A stretch of 51,527 nt of DNA from UBA5972 sp964480735. Lineage in GTDB: Bacteria; Pseudomonadota; Alphaproteobacteria; Rhodobacterales; Rhodobacteraceae. Within the stretch, counting starts at the first letter, position 1; each line of letters opens with the position of its first letter. Position numbers and translations under genes: made by a program. The DNA lies in the NCBI GenBank assembly GCA_964480735.1, contig CAYZQS010000007.1, positions 1 to 51,527 on the forward strand, given 5' to 3'. Positions 16,402 through 25,278 of this stretch are shown one piece after another. The notes beneath the pieces are model-generated. The model was not told the DNA's origin. It was given only the letters and a program-made list of their open reading frames with translations, and ran no database searches.

Positions 16402-17207
16402 TAATTGGAATCCTTAACAGCAAAAACACAGCCGTCGCTGTAAAGCTCTGGCGGGGTAAGACAAAGCGCCCGCGCCACCTGCCACGCGGCCAGCACCTTG
16501 GGCACATAGGCACGGGTTTCGGCAAATGGCGGTACGCCGCCGTTGTCCAGCACGGCGTTTTCGCCGGCGTTATAACCGGCCAGCGCCAATATGGGATCAC
16601 CGCCGAATTTTTGCAGCAGATAGTCCAGATAGGCCACACCACCCTTGATGTTTTGCGATGGATTCAGCGGATCAGCCACATCAAAGCGCTGTGCGGTCGC
16701 CGGGATCAACTGCATCAACCCCAAAGCACCCGCAACGCTGTGCGCATCCGGATTGCCGGAAGACTCCACGCCGATGACCGCCAAAACAAAGGCCGGAGAG
16801 ATTTTTTTGCCGATAGTGGCCAACAGAATATCGGTGCCGTGATCCAGCGCCACCTGCCGCATAAACTGCAGACTTGGCACTGAAAGCTGACTTTCCGGTG
16901 GTGCAGCCTGTAACTGTTGCAGCGCCGCCGTAAATCTGCCGGGCCCGGCACTGTCCAGCGCCGGAGAAATTTCATTCCAAAACCATGCCTGCAAATCGCC
17001 AGCCTCCACTGGGGCCTGATCTTTTGGTGTCGCCTTTTGATCGACAGGATTTTCAACCTGGATCGTGATCCGTTTTGCAACCCCGGGTGCCGGCGGCTTT
17101 ACACGTTTAAATGTAAAATCCGGAAACGGCTCTGCGGCAAAGCTGTGCCATGCACTGCTGGACAACCCGGCGAATGACGCCAACAAAATAAAGAATAGAT
17201 ACCGCAT
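16401..17207 (-). CDS. secreted lytic transglycosylase (SLT domain)
   Basis: A 268-aa protein with a signal peptide (1-24, ending FAA). The C-terminal half (about 125-250) is a goose-lysozyme-like SLT domain with catalytic Glu148 in GVESSGNP, then GALGLMQLIPATA and GYNAGENAV. It cleaves peptidoglycan glycan strands to anhydro ends. The TAATG overlap with the HAD-UbiA gene links wall remodelling with lipid-linked sugar synthesis in one transcript. Its start is next to a scaffold gap, so the promoter region and a longer N-terminus cannot be excluded. Confidence 0.9.
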   Translation of the reverse strand: MRYLFFILLASFAGLSSSAWHSFAAEPFPDFTFKRVKPPAPGVAKRITIQVENPVDQKATPKDQAPVEAGDLQAWFWNEISPALDSAGPGRFTAALQQLQAAPPESQLSVPSLQFMRQVALDHGTDILLATIGKKISPAFVLAVIGVESSGNPDAHSVAGALGLMQLIPATAQRFDVADPLNPSQNIKGGVAYLDYLLQKFGGDPILALAGYNAGENAVLDNGGVPPFAETRAYVPKVLAAWQVARALCLTPPELYSDGCVFAVKDSN

Positions 17208-17208
17208 C

Positions 17209-17308
17209 NNNNNNNNNNNNNNNNNNNNNNNNNNNNNNNNNNNNNNNNNNNNNNNNNNNNNNNNNNNNNNNNNNNNNNNNNNNNNNNNNNNNNNNNNNNN
17301 NNNNNNNN
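17209..17308. other. scaffold gap (100 N)
   Basis: Unknown bases of nominal length between divergent lytic transglycosylase and cpaB genes. A pilin or regulatory region could be missing here. Confidence 0.98.
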
Positions 17309-17417
17309 GATCGGGCAAGCATTGTCACAAATTTCTGAATCGGCAAAAATAAGGTATACGCAATTCGCCTATTAGGCTAGATGAAACAAAAAAAGAGCAG
17401 ACCAAAAAGGTAAACCA

Positions 17418-18257
17418 ATGCGCATCATTTTTGCTTTGATCCTGATCATTGGCATGGGGCTTGCCGGTTTTGCCGTTTATATGGCGCAGGGTCGCTTTAA
17501 CGAATATCAAAGCGTGGTTGATACGCAAAAGCGGGCGCTGCAGAATAATGTAGAATTGGTTCGGGTTTTCGTTTCCAACAATCCGCTGCGGTACGGTCAA
17601 AAGCTGCGCAAAGAAGATGTGCGCATTGTTATGTGGCCTGAAAACGCAATCCCTGAAGGGGCGTTTGTAGACCCAAAAGTGTTGTTTCCAGATGCCGGAA
17701 ATTCGCTGCGGACGGTTATTCGGGCGATGGAAAAAGACGAGGCCCTGCTGGCCGTCAAACTGACGGAACCCGGAGAGGACGCTGGGGTGTCCTCACGGCT
17801 GAGTGCCGGAATGCGGGCCTTTACCATCCGGGTTGATGTGGCCTCTGGGGTTTCGGGTTTCTTGCGTCCGGGTGACAGGGTTGATGTTTATTGGTCCGGT
17901 CGCATCGGCAGCAAGGACGTAACCAAACTGATTCTGGAAGACATCAAGTTGATCGCGATTGACCAGATCGCAGATGAAGACCGCGACCAGCCGGTTGTGG
18001 CGCGAACCGTCACCGCAGAAGTGTCGCCAAAAATTGTTGCGGCGCTGGTGCAGGCACAATCAACCGGTCGGCTGTTGCTTGCCTTGCGCGGCGCTGAAGA
18101 CACCACGTTGCTGGGTGCAATCGAAATTGATCAGGATCAACTGCTTGGGATCGAACGCGAAGTTGTGCAGGAAGTCGCCAAGGAAAAAGTTTGCACGATC
18201 AAAACCCGCAAGGGCGCCAGCGTTGTGATCATTCCGGTCGCCTGCCCCGAAGAGTAA
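17418..18257 (+). CDS. cpaB: Flp pilus assembly protein CpaB/RcpC
   Basis: A 279-aa periplasmic protein anchored by an N-terminal membrane segment (about 3-23). The SAF-type domain follows (about 45-115, NNPLRYGQKLRKEDV), then an RcpC/CpaB domain with SGVSGFLRPGDRVDVYW around 140. CpaB stabilises the outer-membrane secretin of Tad pili. A ribosome site (aaaggt) precedes ATG 17418. It is the first gene of the pilus locus in this window; the 250 bases before cpaC hold no gene that I can support. Confidence 0.92.
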   Translation: MRIIFALILIIGMGLAGFAVYMAQGRFNEYQSVVDTQKRALQNNVELVRVFVSNNPLRYGQKLRKEDVRIVMWPENAIPEGAFVDPKVLFPDAGNSLRTVIRAMEKDEALLAVKLTEPGEDAGVSSRLSAGMRAFTIRVDVASGVSGFLRPGDRVDVYWSGRIGSKDVTKLILEDIKLIAIDQIADEDRDQPVVARTVTAEVSPKIVAALVQAQSTGRLLLALRGAEDTTLLGAIEIDQDQLLGIEREVVQEVAKEKVCTIKTRKGASVVIIPVACPEE

Positions 18258-18506
18258 TTTCCGGCGCAAACATCGCGATTTAAACGCCAAACACCGCAAT
18301 TTTTTCGTCTGATCCGCGCATTTGAGGTTCATCCCATCCGATCCCCAACATGCTGTGGCAATCAGAGGGAAATGTGTTGCGACTTACCCACATACGATTC
18401 GGCCACCAAGCAATTGATCTTGCAAATAAATCCTATTTAGCGCAATTTGGAAACAATGGGCAGAAAAGACCCAAAAAAACATAAGTGATCAGAGAGGCAG
18501 GATCAC

Positions 18507-19301
18507 ATGCTATTGAGCAGCTTATCAAAGGCTGGCCTGTTTGGGCTGGCTTTGGCGGGATTCAGCGTAAACGTTGCACATTCCCAAAGTATTTTAACCA
18601 TCATGCGCGGCGCGACGTCCAGCAGCATCAATGTATCCATGAACCGCGCGGTGGTTATGGAAAGCGAAACACCTTTTGCTGAATTGTCCGTCGCCAATCC
18701 TGGCATTGCGGACATCGCGACCCTTTCGGATCGCACGATCTATATTCTGGGCAAAGAACCGGGCCGAACCACCCTTACATTGCTGGGGCCGGATGGGCGT
18801 TTGATCACCAATGTGGATGTGCGCGTGTCCCCTGACATTGCGGAATTCAAGGAACGGCTGAAAGAAATTCTGCCGGACGAAGAGATCGAGGTGCGCACCG
18901 CCAATGACGGCATCGTTCTGTCGGGCCGCGTTTCCGGTAAACAAAAACTTAGCCGGGCGCTGGAACTGGGTGAACGCTATGCGCCGGGCCGGATTACCAA
19001 CCTGATGACGGTTGGCGGTACNNNNNNNNNNNNNNNNNNNNNNNNNNNNNNNNNNNNNNNNNNNNNNNNNNNNNNNNNNNNNNNNNNNNNNNNNNNNNNN
19101 NNNNNNNNNNNNNNNNNNNNNCATCTGGTGACGCCAACCAATGGCGACTCGCTTACCCTGCCCACCGACCGCGTCCGTATCCCCACGGAATCAGAGCTTT
19201 TCCTGCTTGGTAAAGTTGCCGGAAAAACCGGTGAAGACGGCGTTGTCAGCGATCTGTCGTCGCAGGATTTCAACGGCTCTTACGGCTATGTGATGGAGTA
19301 A
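18507..19301 (+). CDS. cpaC: Flp pilus secretin CpaC/RcpA (interrupted by gap)
   Basis: This is the outer-membrane secretin through which the Tad pilus passes. A signal peptide (about 1-26), the BON/pilus N-domain with NPGIADIATLSDRTIYILG, and a second small domain (KERLKEILPDEEIEV) are visible. After residue 171 a 100-N gap removes the sequence. It resumes at HLVTPTNGDSLTLPTD, which follows the secretin domain in homologues. About 200 residues, the whole ring-forming core, must lie in the gap. The open frame across the N run is coincidental. It should be treated as an incomplete sequence, not a short secretin. Confidence 0.88.
   Translation: MLLSSLSKAGLFGLALAGFSVNVAHSQSILTIMRGATSSSINVSMNRAVVMESETPFAELSVANPGIADIATLSDRTIYILGKEPGRTTLTLLGPDGRLITNVDVRVSPDIAEFKERLKEILPDEEIEVRTANDGIVLSGRVSGKQKLSRALELGERYAPGRITNLMTVGGXXXXXXXXXXXXXXXXXXXXXXXXXXXXXXXXXXHLVTPTNGDSLTLPTDRVRIPTESELFLLGKVAGKTGEDGVVSDLSSQDFNGSYGYVME
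19022..19121. other. scaffold gap (100 N) inside cpaC
   Basis: The nominal length is too short to hold the missing secretin core, so the true gap is likely more than 600 bases. Confidence 0.98.
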
Positions 19302-19305
19302 GGTA

Positions 19306-19977
19306 ATGAAAACAATCGCTAAAATCTCAATGACCTGCGGCGTCGGCCTTGTAACACTTGCCGCGTGTTCGCCGTTAAACAGCACCCTCAACCGCGGCAT
19401 TTCCAAGTTGGACATCGAAGCCGGGCACCGGGTTGACGAGGGCAATTTTGGCAATCCAACCCTGAACAACACGCTGGTTCAGGTTGCCTATGCCAACCAG
19501 AACGGCCTGATTCTGGATCTTTCACGCAAATTTGAAAGAGACGTGCCAGCCATGATCAATTTTGCGTTTAACCGCTCAGATCTGGACAACGAAGCGCGTG
19601 GAATTCTGATGAAACAGGCCAGCTGGATCCAGCAGTTTCCGGATATCAAATTCCGTGTATACGGGCACACTGATTTGGTTGGATCGACAGGATTTAACCA
19701 AAGACTGGGGCTTCGCCGGGCACGCAGGGCCGTTAACTTCTTGATTTCACAGGGTATTGATGCTGAGCGTCTGGAGGCGGTGGCCTCGTTTGGGGAAACC
19801 CAGCCGCTGATCGTGACAGAGGGGCGCGAACGGCGCAACCGACGCACAGTGACCGAAGTTATCGGCTTTACGCGAAACTATGTGGGCGAAGATCTGGACG
19901 GCAAATACGCTGCATACGTCTACCAACAGTATATTGCCGGAGGGATCGATGCAACGTCAGGTCAAAGTGCGGAGTAA
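19306..19977 (+). CDS. OmpA-family lipoprotein of the tad locus
   Basis: A 223-aa lipoprotein with lipobox LAAC (C21). A linker leads to an OmpA-like peptidoglycan-binding domain (about 80-180) showing FNRSDLDNEARGIL, the VYGHTDLVGS strand-loop and RRARRAVNFL. It lies where other tad loci have CpaD/TadG-type proteins, 4 bases after cpaC, so it probably anchors the secretin complex to peptidoglycan. OmpA-type genes at this place are common in Rhodobacterales. The 190 bases after it separate it from cpaE. Confidence 0.9.
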   Translation: MKTIAKISMTCGVGLVTLAACSPLNSTLNRGISKLDIEAGHRVDEGNFGNPTLNNTLVQVAYANQNGLILDLSRKFERDVPAMINFAFNRSDLDNEARGILMKQASWIQQFPDIKFRVYGHTDLVGSTGFNQRLGLRRARRAVNFLISQGIDAERLEAVASFGETQPLIVTEGRERRNRRTVTEVIGFTRNYVGEDLDGKYAAYVYQQYIAGGIDATSGQSAE

Positions 19978-20170
19978 TTCGATCTAAAGGTCTAAAAAAA
20001 GCCAAAATTTCGGAGGATACAACGACCACAAAAGTGAACCTTTTCGGGTGAATACGGGGCAAATGAGACATCGCCCAAAAAAGGGGAAAATGTCGGCTAT
20101 TCAGTGTTGAGCAGAAATTTACATCTGACTGATTACATAGCCCGGCAATTGATTGAGCGAATAAAGCGGT

Positions 20171-21403
20171 ATGGGCCTACTAAAAACAGAAGACGAACCA
20201 GAGATTGAGGCCTGTGCAATCGCCCGGGACATCCAGTCTTTCGACCTTCTGATAGAGGATATGGAGACCGAGATGCAGGATCGGTGGGGCGGATTAAATT
20301 TTACTGACGGTCTTGATTATCTGAATTCGCCGGATGCGGCGGCGCTGCGCTTTGTCACGGTGGCGGTCGATCAGGAAGACGAAACGGATCTTTCCATTGT
20401 GTCTGAATTGATCGGTGCGGCCAAATCCAACAACGTCAAAGTTATCCTTGTCGCCCATGATCTTTCACCGATGGCCCTGCATCAACTGTTGCGGCAGGGT
20501 GCTGATGATTTTGCCCCCTACCCGTTACCGGAGGGCACGCTGCACGATGCAATCACCCGCATCGAACAGGCTGAACAGCAGGCGCAATTTCAAAACACAA
20601 TCCAATTGGCATCCGGTACCGGCAGTCGCGACGGCGTTATTTTACCCGTGCACGGTTTGGCCGGTGGGGTTGGCGGAACCACGCTGACCATAAATTTGGC
20701 GTGGGAACTGGCCAATCTTTGCGACGGCAGCGACCTGCGCGTCTGTCTGCTGGATTTTGACTTACAGTTTGGCTCTGTTTCAACCTACCTTGATTTGCCC
20801 CGGCGCGAAGCCATATTTGAACTGCTGTCTGACACAGAAACAATGGACAACGAGTCCTTTTCCCAGGCGATGGTTTCATTTGGCGAAAAACTGGATGTGT
20901 TAACGGCCCCTGCCGAGGCGTTGCCGCTGGAAATCATTTCTCCTGAAGACATGACCCGCCTGCTGGACAAGGCGTCGGGTCTTTATGATTTCGTCCTGAT
21001 TGACATGCCCCATACCCTTGTCCAGTGGTCTGAAACCATATTGCAGCGCGCGCATGTCTATTTTGCGATGATGGAAATGGATATGCGGTCGGCCCAAAAC
21101 ACCTTGCGCTTTATCAGGGCACTGAAATCTGAAGAGCTGCCGTATGAGAAAGTGCGCTATGTCCTGAACCGGGCGCCGAAATTTACCGATATGCAGGGCA
21201 AGGCACGTGTTAAGCGGCTGGCGGAAAATCTGGACATCGAGATTGAAGTGCAACTGCCTGACGGTGGCAAGCCGGTTGTCAACTCTTGCGATCACGGGCT
21301 GCCATTGGCGGAAACCGTTCCAAAACTGCCGCTGCGCAAAGACATCCTGAAACTGGCCACGTCGATATTCGAATTGAATATCGAACAGGTGGCGGTCAAC
21401 TAA
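20171..21403 (+). CDS. cpaE: pilus localisation ATPase-like protein CpaE/TadZ
   Basis: A 410-aa protein with an N-terminal receiver-like domain (about 15-140) and a C-terminal MinD/ParA-like domain. The P-loop region reads HGLAGGVGGTT (161-171) and has no Walker lysine, as in many TadZ proteins. DFDLQFGSVSTYLDL and YDFVLIDMP are the later switch motifs. CpaE/TadZ proteins place the pilus machine at the cell pole. ATG 20171 is the start. cpaF follows after 14 bases. Confidence 0.92.
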   Translation: MGLLKTEDEPEIEACAIARDIQSFDLLIEDMETEMQDRWGGLNFTDGLDYLNSPDAAALRFVTVAVDQEDETDLSIVSELIGAAKSNNVKVILVAHDLSPMALHQLLRQGADDFAPYPLPEGTLHDAITRIEQAEQQAQFQNTIQLASGTGSRDGVILPVHGLAGGVGGTTLTINLAWELANLCDGSDLRVCLLDFDLQFGSVSTYLDLPRREAIFELLSDTETMDNESFSQAMVSFGEKLDVLTAPAEALPLEIISPEDMTRLLDKASGLYDFVLIDMPHTLVQWSETILQRAHVYFAMMEMDMRSAQNTLRFIRALKSEELPYEKVRYVLNRAPKFTDMQGKARVKRLAENLDIEIEVQLPDGGKPVVNSCDHGLPLAETVPKLPLRKDILKLATSIFELNIEQVAVN

Positions 21404-21417
21404 CAAAAGGCATCGCA

Positions 21418-22863
21418 ATGTTCAGCCGTTACAAAAAATCAAGTGCCGTTGCCGATGCACCGCCACAAGCTGTGGCCGAAGCCCCCGCGCATAAGCCCGT
21501 GATCGAGCAGGTTCCGGAAAAAACCAAGGCCCCTGATCCAAAGCCGCGCGTTGATCCGGCCACAAACGGCCTGTCGGCAAAGGAAATAAAACGCAAGGAC
21601 CGGCTGGCCGATATCCGGGTCTTACTGCACAAACGCCTGCTTGATACGCTGAACCTTGCGGCGATTGAAACGGCTTCTGACGCGGACCTGCGTGCAGAAA
21701 TCATGGACATCAGCGCAGACGGTTTGCGCGAAATGGGCGTGGTGCTGAACAAGGACGAGCGCTCCATTTTGCATCAGGAGCTGTTTGACGAGGTTACCGG
21801 CCTTGGCCCGATTGAACCGCTGCTGCGCGACGAGACCGTCAACGATATTCTGATCAACGGCCCCAAACAGGTGTTCGTGGAGCGCGATGGCAAGCTGCAG
21901 CTGACAACCGTGGAATTTAAGAACGAAAAGCACCTGATGCGGGTAATTGACAAGATCGTTTCGGCGGTGGGTCGGCGGGTGGACGAAAGCAACCCCTACG
22001 TTGACGCGCGATTGCAGGACGGATCACGTTTTAACGCAATGGTGCCACCCATTGCGGTGGACGGTTCGCTGGTTTCGATCCGGAAATTCAAAAAGGATAA
22101 GCTGGGTATTAACGAGTTGCTGGCCTTTGGCGCCTTTTCCGAGGAAATGGCCGCCTATATCAATGCCGCCGTGGGCACCCGGCTGAACGTGATCGTGTCC
22201 GGCGGGACAGGTTCCGGTAAAACCACCACCCTGAACGCCTTGTCCAGCATCATCGCGGACGACGAACGCATCATCACCATCGAAGACACGGCGGAACTGC
22301 AACTGCAACAGGTGCACGTGGGTCGCATGGAAAGCCGCCCGGCAAACGTTGAAGGCAAGGGCGAGGTCAGCCAGCGCGATTGTTTGCGCAACGCCCTGCG
22401 GATGCGGCCGGACCGGATCATCGTCGGGGAAACCCGAGGTGAAGAGGTGATCGACATGTTGCAGGCGATGAACACCGGCCACGATGGATCGATGACGACA
22501 ATCCACGCCAACAGCGCACGCGATGGCGTCAGCCGCCTTGAAAATATGGTGGCGATGGCTGGAATAGACATGCCGTTGAAGGCCGTGCGGTCGCAGATTG
22601 CATCTGCTGTGAACCTGATCGTTCAGGTCAGTCGCCTGCAGGATGGTTCACGCCGCATGGTTTCAATCACCGAGATGACCGGCATGGAGGGTGACATCAT
22701 CACCATGCAGGAAGTTTTCAAGTTCGAGCGGACCGGCCTGACGCAAGAAGGTAAGATCCTTGGGCATTTCACCGCCACGGGCCTTCGGTCTTTTTACTCA
22801 GAGCGCTTCAAACAGTGGGGAATGGCGCTTCCGGCCAGCGTATACGACGTTAAGAAAGAATAG
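21418..22863 (+). CDS. cpaF: pilus assembly ATPase CpaF/TadA
   Basis: A 481-aa secretion ATPase of the GspE/VirB11 superfamily that powers Tad pilus extension. The N-terminal 60 residues are a Pro/Ala/Lys-rich linker. The Walker A motif is GGTGSGKTT (262-270). The Asp box (TIEDTAELQL), Walker B region (RPDRIIVGETRGEE) and His box (MTTIHANSARD) are all intact. The frame is open further upstream to 21286, but ATG 21418, after the cpaE stop and an aaagg site, gives the normal N-terminus. Confidence 0.94.
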   Translation: MFSRYKKSSAVADAPPQAVAEAPAHKPVIEQVPEKTKAPDPKPRVDPATNGLSAKEIKRKDRLADIRVLLHKRLLDTLNLAAIETASDADLRAEIMDISADGLREMGVVLNKDERSILHQELFDEVTGLGPIEPLLRDETVNDILINGPKQVFVERDGKLQLTTVEFKNEKHLMRVIDKIVSAVGRRVDESNPYVDARLQDGSRFNAMVPPIAVDGSLVSIRKFKKDKLGINELLAFGAFSEEMAAYINAAVGTRLNVIVSGGTGSGKTTTLNALSSIIADDERIITIEDTAELQLQQVHVGRMESRPANVEGKGEVSQRDCLRNALRMRPDRIIVGETRGEEVIDMLQAMNTGHDGSMTTIHANSARDGVSRLENMVAMAGIDMPLKAVRSQIASAVNLIVQVSRLQDGSRRMVSITEMTGMEGDIITMQEVFKFERTGLTQEGKILGHFTATGLRSFYSERFKQWGMALPASVYDVKKE

Positions 22864-22872
22864 GGGAACATC

Positions 22873-23835
22873 ATGAGCGCGGAACCAATTATCTATGGGA
22901 TAATTTTTATCTCGATTATCCTAATGGCCGAGGGGCTTTACCTTGTCATTTTCGGCAAGTCGATCCGGCTGAACAGCAAAGTCAACCGCCGTCTTGATTT
23001 GCTGGAAAAAAACAACGACCGCGAGCAGGTTCTTGAAGCCCTGCGTAAAGAACGTGAACAACATCTTAAAGGCTTCAGCTTTCCGCTGCTTTCGATCCTC
23101 AGCAAGAAAGCACAAAAAGCCAATATCGCGTTTTCGCCCAAAGGGTTGATCATGGTGATGATTTTTTTGTCCATCGCTTCCTTTGTCGGGATGACATTCA
23201 TGACCGGTGCGTCGTTTCAGATCCGCCTTGGCGTGTCTGTGGTGATGGGGTTTGGTGCTGTTTTCATGTGGCTGAACAAGAAAGCCAAAGCACGCATGTC
23301 GATGATCGAAGAACAGTTGCCGGATGCGGTGGAACTTATGGTGCGCAGCTTGCGTGTTGGCCACCCGTTTTCCAGCGCCATCAACATCGTGGCGCAAGAG
23401 GTCGCTGATCCGCTGGGCACTGAATTTGGCATCATCGCTGACGAAGCCGCCTACGGCATGGATATCACTGAAAGCCTGAACAAAATGGCAGAGACCATTG
23501 ATTTACAGGATTTGCGGTTTCTGGCGGTTGCGGTCAGTATTCAGCAAAAATCCGGTGGTAATCTGGCGGAAATTCTGGCCGGGCTGGCGAAGGTTATCCG
23601 CTCGAGGTTCAAACTGTTTCGCCGGGTAAAGGCGATTACGGCAGAGGCAAAATGGTCGGGTATGTTCCTGTCGGCCTTTCCGATACTGGCCCTGATCGGC
23701 ATCAACGTGGCGCAACCGGACTACTATGACGCGGTGATGGAAACCGAGTTTTTTATCCCGGCGGCGTTGACGGTGGCGGTGTTTTTGGGCGTCAACATAT
23801 TTTTCATGCGCTTGATGGTCAACATCAAGGTTTAG
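22873..23835 (+). CDS. tadB: Tad pilus inner-membrane platform protein TadB
   Basis: A 320-aa membrane protein with an N-terminal anchor, two central membrane segments (about 95-135) and two C-terminal ones, and a GspF/T2SSF domain between (LPDAVELMVRSLRVGHPF). It forms the inner-membrane platform with TadC. It starts 9 bases after cpaF with a gggga ribosome site. Confidence 0.92.
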   Translation: MSAEPIIYGIIFISIILMAEGLYLVIFGKSIRLNSKVNRRLDLLEKNNDREQVLEALRKEREQHLKGFSFPLLSILSKKAQKANIAFSPKGLIMVMIFLSIASFVGMTFMTGASFQIRLGVSVVMGFGAVFMWLNKKAKARMSMIEEQLPDAVELMVRSLRVGHPFSSAINIVAQEVADPLGTEFGIIADEAAYGMDITESLNKMAETIDLQDLRFLAVAVSIQQKSGGNLAEILAGLAKVIRSRFKLFRRVKAITAEAKWSGMFLSAFPILALIGINVAQPDYYDAVMETEFFIPAALTVAVFLGVNIFFMRLMVNIKV

Positions 23836-23847
23836 GGGAAGCTGACT

Positions 23848-24675
23848 ATGGGTTTTATCGATCAGGCNNNNNNNNNNNNNNNNNNNNNNNNNNNNNNNNN
23901 NNNNNNNNNNNNNNNNNNNNNNNNNNNNNNNNNNNNNNNNNNNNNNNNNNNNNNNNNNNNNNNNNNNGTTTTTTCCGCCAAGCGGATGAAACTGATCCGG
24001 GCCGGTTATCGCGGCATGTCCTCTGTCCGAACCTACCATTTCATGCAATTTGCTTTGGCACTGGGGTTTTTGTTTGTCGGCATCATGGTGGCTTTGCTGC
24101 GGCTTGACGGCTCCACACTTCAGGCAACGTTGATGACCATTCTGATCCCGGCGGGCGTCGGATATTACCTGCCCAGCTATTGGGTCGAGCGGCGGTTGCA
24201 AACCAGACAGGAGGCATTGCAGGACGGATTTCCCGATGCGCTGGACCTGATGCTTGTCTGTGTTGAAGCGGGGCAATCAATGGACCAGTCCATCCAGCGC
24301 GTTGCGACTGAAATCAAACCGGGGTTTCCGGAACTGTCCGAAGAATTTCTGATCGTCGCCAACGAAATGAAGGCGGGTAAAGACCGGGTGAATGTGTTGC
24401 GCGATATGGGCGAACGCGCCGGCGTTCAGGATATTTCTGCTTTCGTGACCGTGCTGATCCAATCGGCCAGTTTCGGGACGTCCATATCAGACGCCCTGCG
24501 GGTTTATTCGGCGGAAATGCGCGACAAACGGGTGATGAGGGCCGAGGAAAAAGCCAATAAACTGCCCACCAAGCTGACGCTGGGCACTATGATGTTCACC
24601 CTGCCTCCACTTTTGATCATCCTTATCGGACCATCAGTATATGACATTTATGTCCTGCTGCTGGCGCAGAAATAA
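23848..24675 (+). CDS. tadC: Tad pilus platform protein TadC (interrupted by gap)
   Basis: The second GspF-type platform protein. Six residues are visible before a 100-N gap. After it come about 235 residues with LPSYWVERRLQTRQ, FPDALDLMLVCVEAGQSMDQ and a C-terminal membrane segment. Family length is about 325, so roughly 80 residues, including the first membrane segment, are in the gap. It starts 12 bases after tadB. The next gene starts one base after its stop. Confidence 0.9.
   Translation: MGFIDQXXXXXXXXXXXXXXXXXXXXXXXXXXXXXXXXXXVFSAKRMKLIRAGYRGMSSVRTYHFMQFALALGFLFVGIMVALLRLDGSTLQATLMTILIPAGVGYYLPSYWVERRLQTRQEALQDGFPDALDLMLVCVEAGQSMDQSIQRVATEIKPGFPELSEEFLIVANEMKAGKDRVNVLRDMGERAGVQDISAFVTVLIQSASFGTSISDALRVYSAEMRDKRVMRAEEKANKLPTKLTLGTMMFTLPPLLIILIGPSVYDIYVLLLAQK
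23868..23967. other. scaffold gap (100 N) inside tadC
   Basis: Hides the first membrane segment region of TadC; the real size is probably larger than 100. Confidence 0.98.
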
Positions 24676-24676
24676 C

Positions 24677-25252
24677 ATGAGACATTTTTGGGTGGGAACA
24701 TTACTGGCGGTCTTGGCGCTGGGTGGCTGTGAAACAAAAACAGACAGGCTGGAAAACAACCGCGTAGGCATGGCGGTGCCACATGGCACGACGGTCATGA
24801 AAACGTCAGTGGACGGATTGATCGTCGGTCATCGACTGATGGCCGCCGGTGAATACGAACTGGCACTGCGCGCCTATGCCCGCGCCGCCGGTGAACACGG
24901 GCTGAACGGCGACGTGTTGTCAGCCCTTGGTTCTGCCAATCTAAAGCTTGGGCGGCTGAAACAGGCGCGAAAACTGCTGGAAAGTGCGGTGCAAAAAGAC
25001 CCAGATTTCGTGCCCGCGTGGAACAATCTGGGGGTTGTGCTGGTCGGATTGGGCTATGACGGTGAGGCAAGGCGTGTTTTTCGCAACGCTTACGCCTTAG
25101 ATAACGGAAATTCCGACGAAATTCGGCAAAATCTGTCTATGGCTATCGCAAAAGTGGAAAATTCAGGTTATACTGCCGCTAATGATAACAAGTTCGAACT
25201 GGTTCGACGGGGCAACGGCAGATACCTGCTGCTGTCGACACCGGAATCGTAA
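24677..25252 (+). CDS. tadD: TPR lipoprotein TadD-like, first copy
   Basis: A 191-aa lipoprotein with lipobox LGGC (C18) and about three tetratricopeptide repeats (LMAAGEYELALRAYARA, then LKLGRLKQARKLLESA and LVGLGYDGEARRVF). TadD proteins are needed for secretin assembly. ATG 24677, one base after the tadC stop, is chosen because it begins the signal peptide. A second, longer TPR lipoprotein follows. Confidence 0.88.
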   Translation: MRHFWVGTLLAVLALGGCETKTDRLENNRVGMAVPHGTTVMKTSVDGLIVGHRLMAAGEYELALRAYARAAGEHGLNGDVLSALGSANLKLGRLKQARKLLESAVQKDPDFVPAWNNLGVVLVGLGYDGEARRVFRNAYALDNGNSDEIRQNLSMAIAKVENSGYTAANDNKFELVRRGNGRYLLLSTPES

Positions 25253-25278
25253 ACTGAGCAGTAGAGGTGGGTTCAGAT

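Noticed and set aside
18507..19301. CpaC as a degenerate or miniature secretin
   Set aside because: The missing core falls exactly at a gap, and both flanks are intact family sequence.
24641..24676. Upstream start for the first TPR lipoprotein
   Set aside because: It would overlap tadC and place a Cys/Trp-rich tail in front of the signal peptide; ATG 24677 begins the lipobox signal directly.
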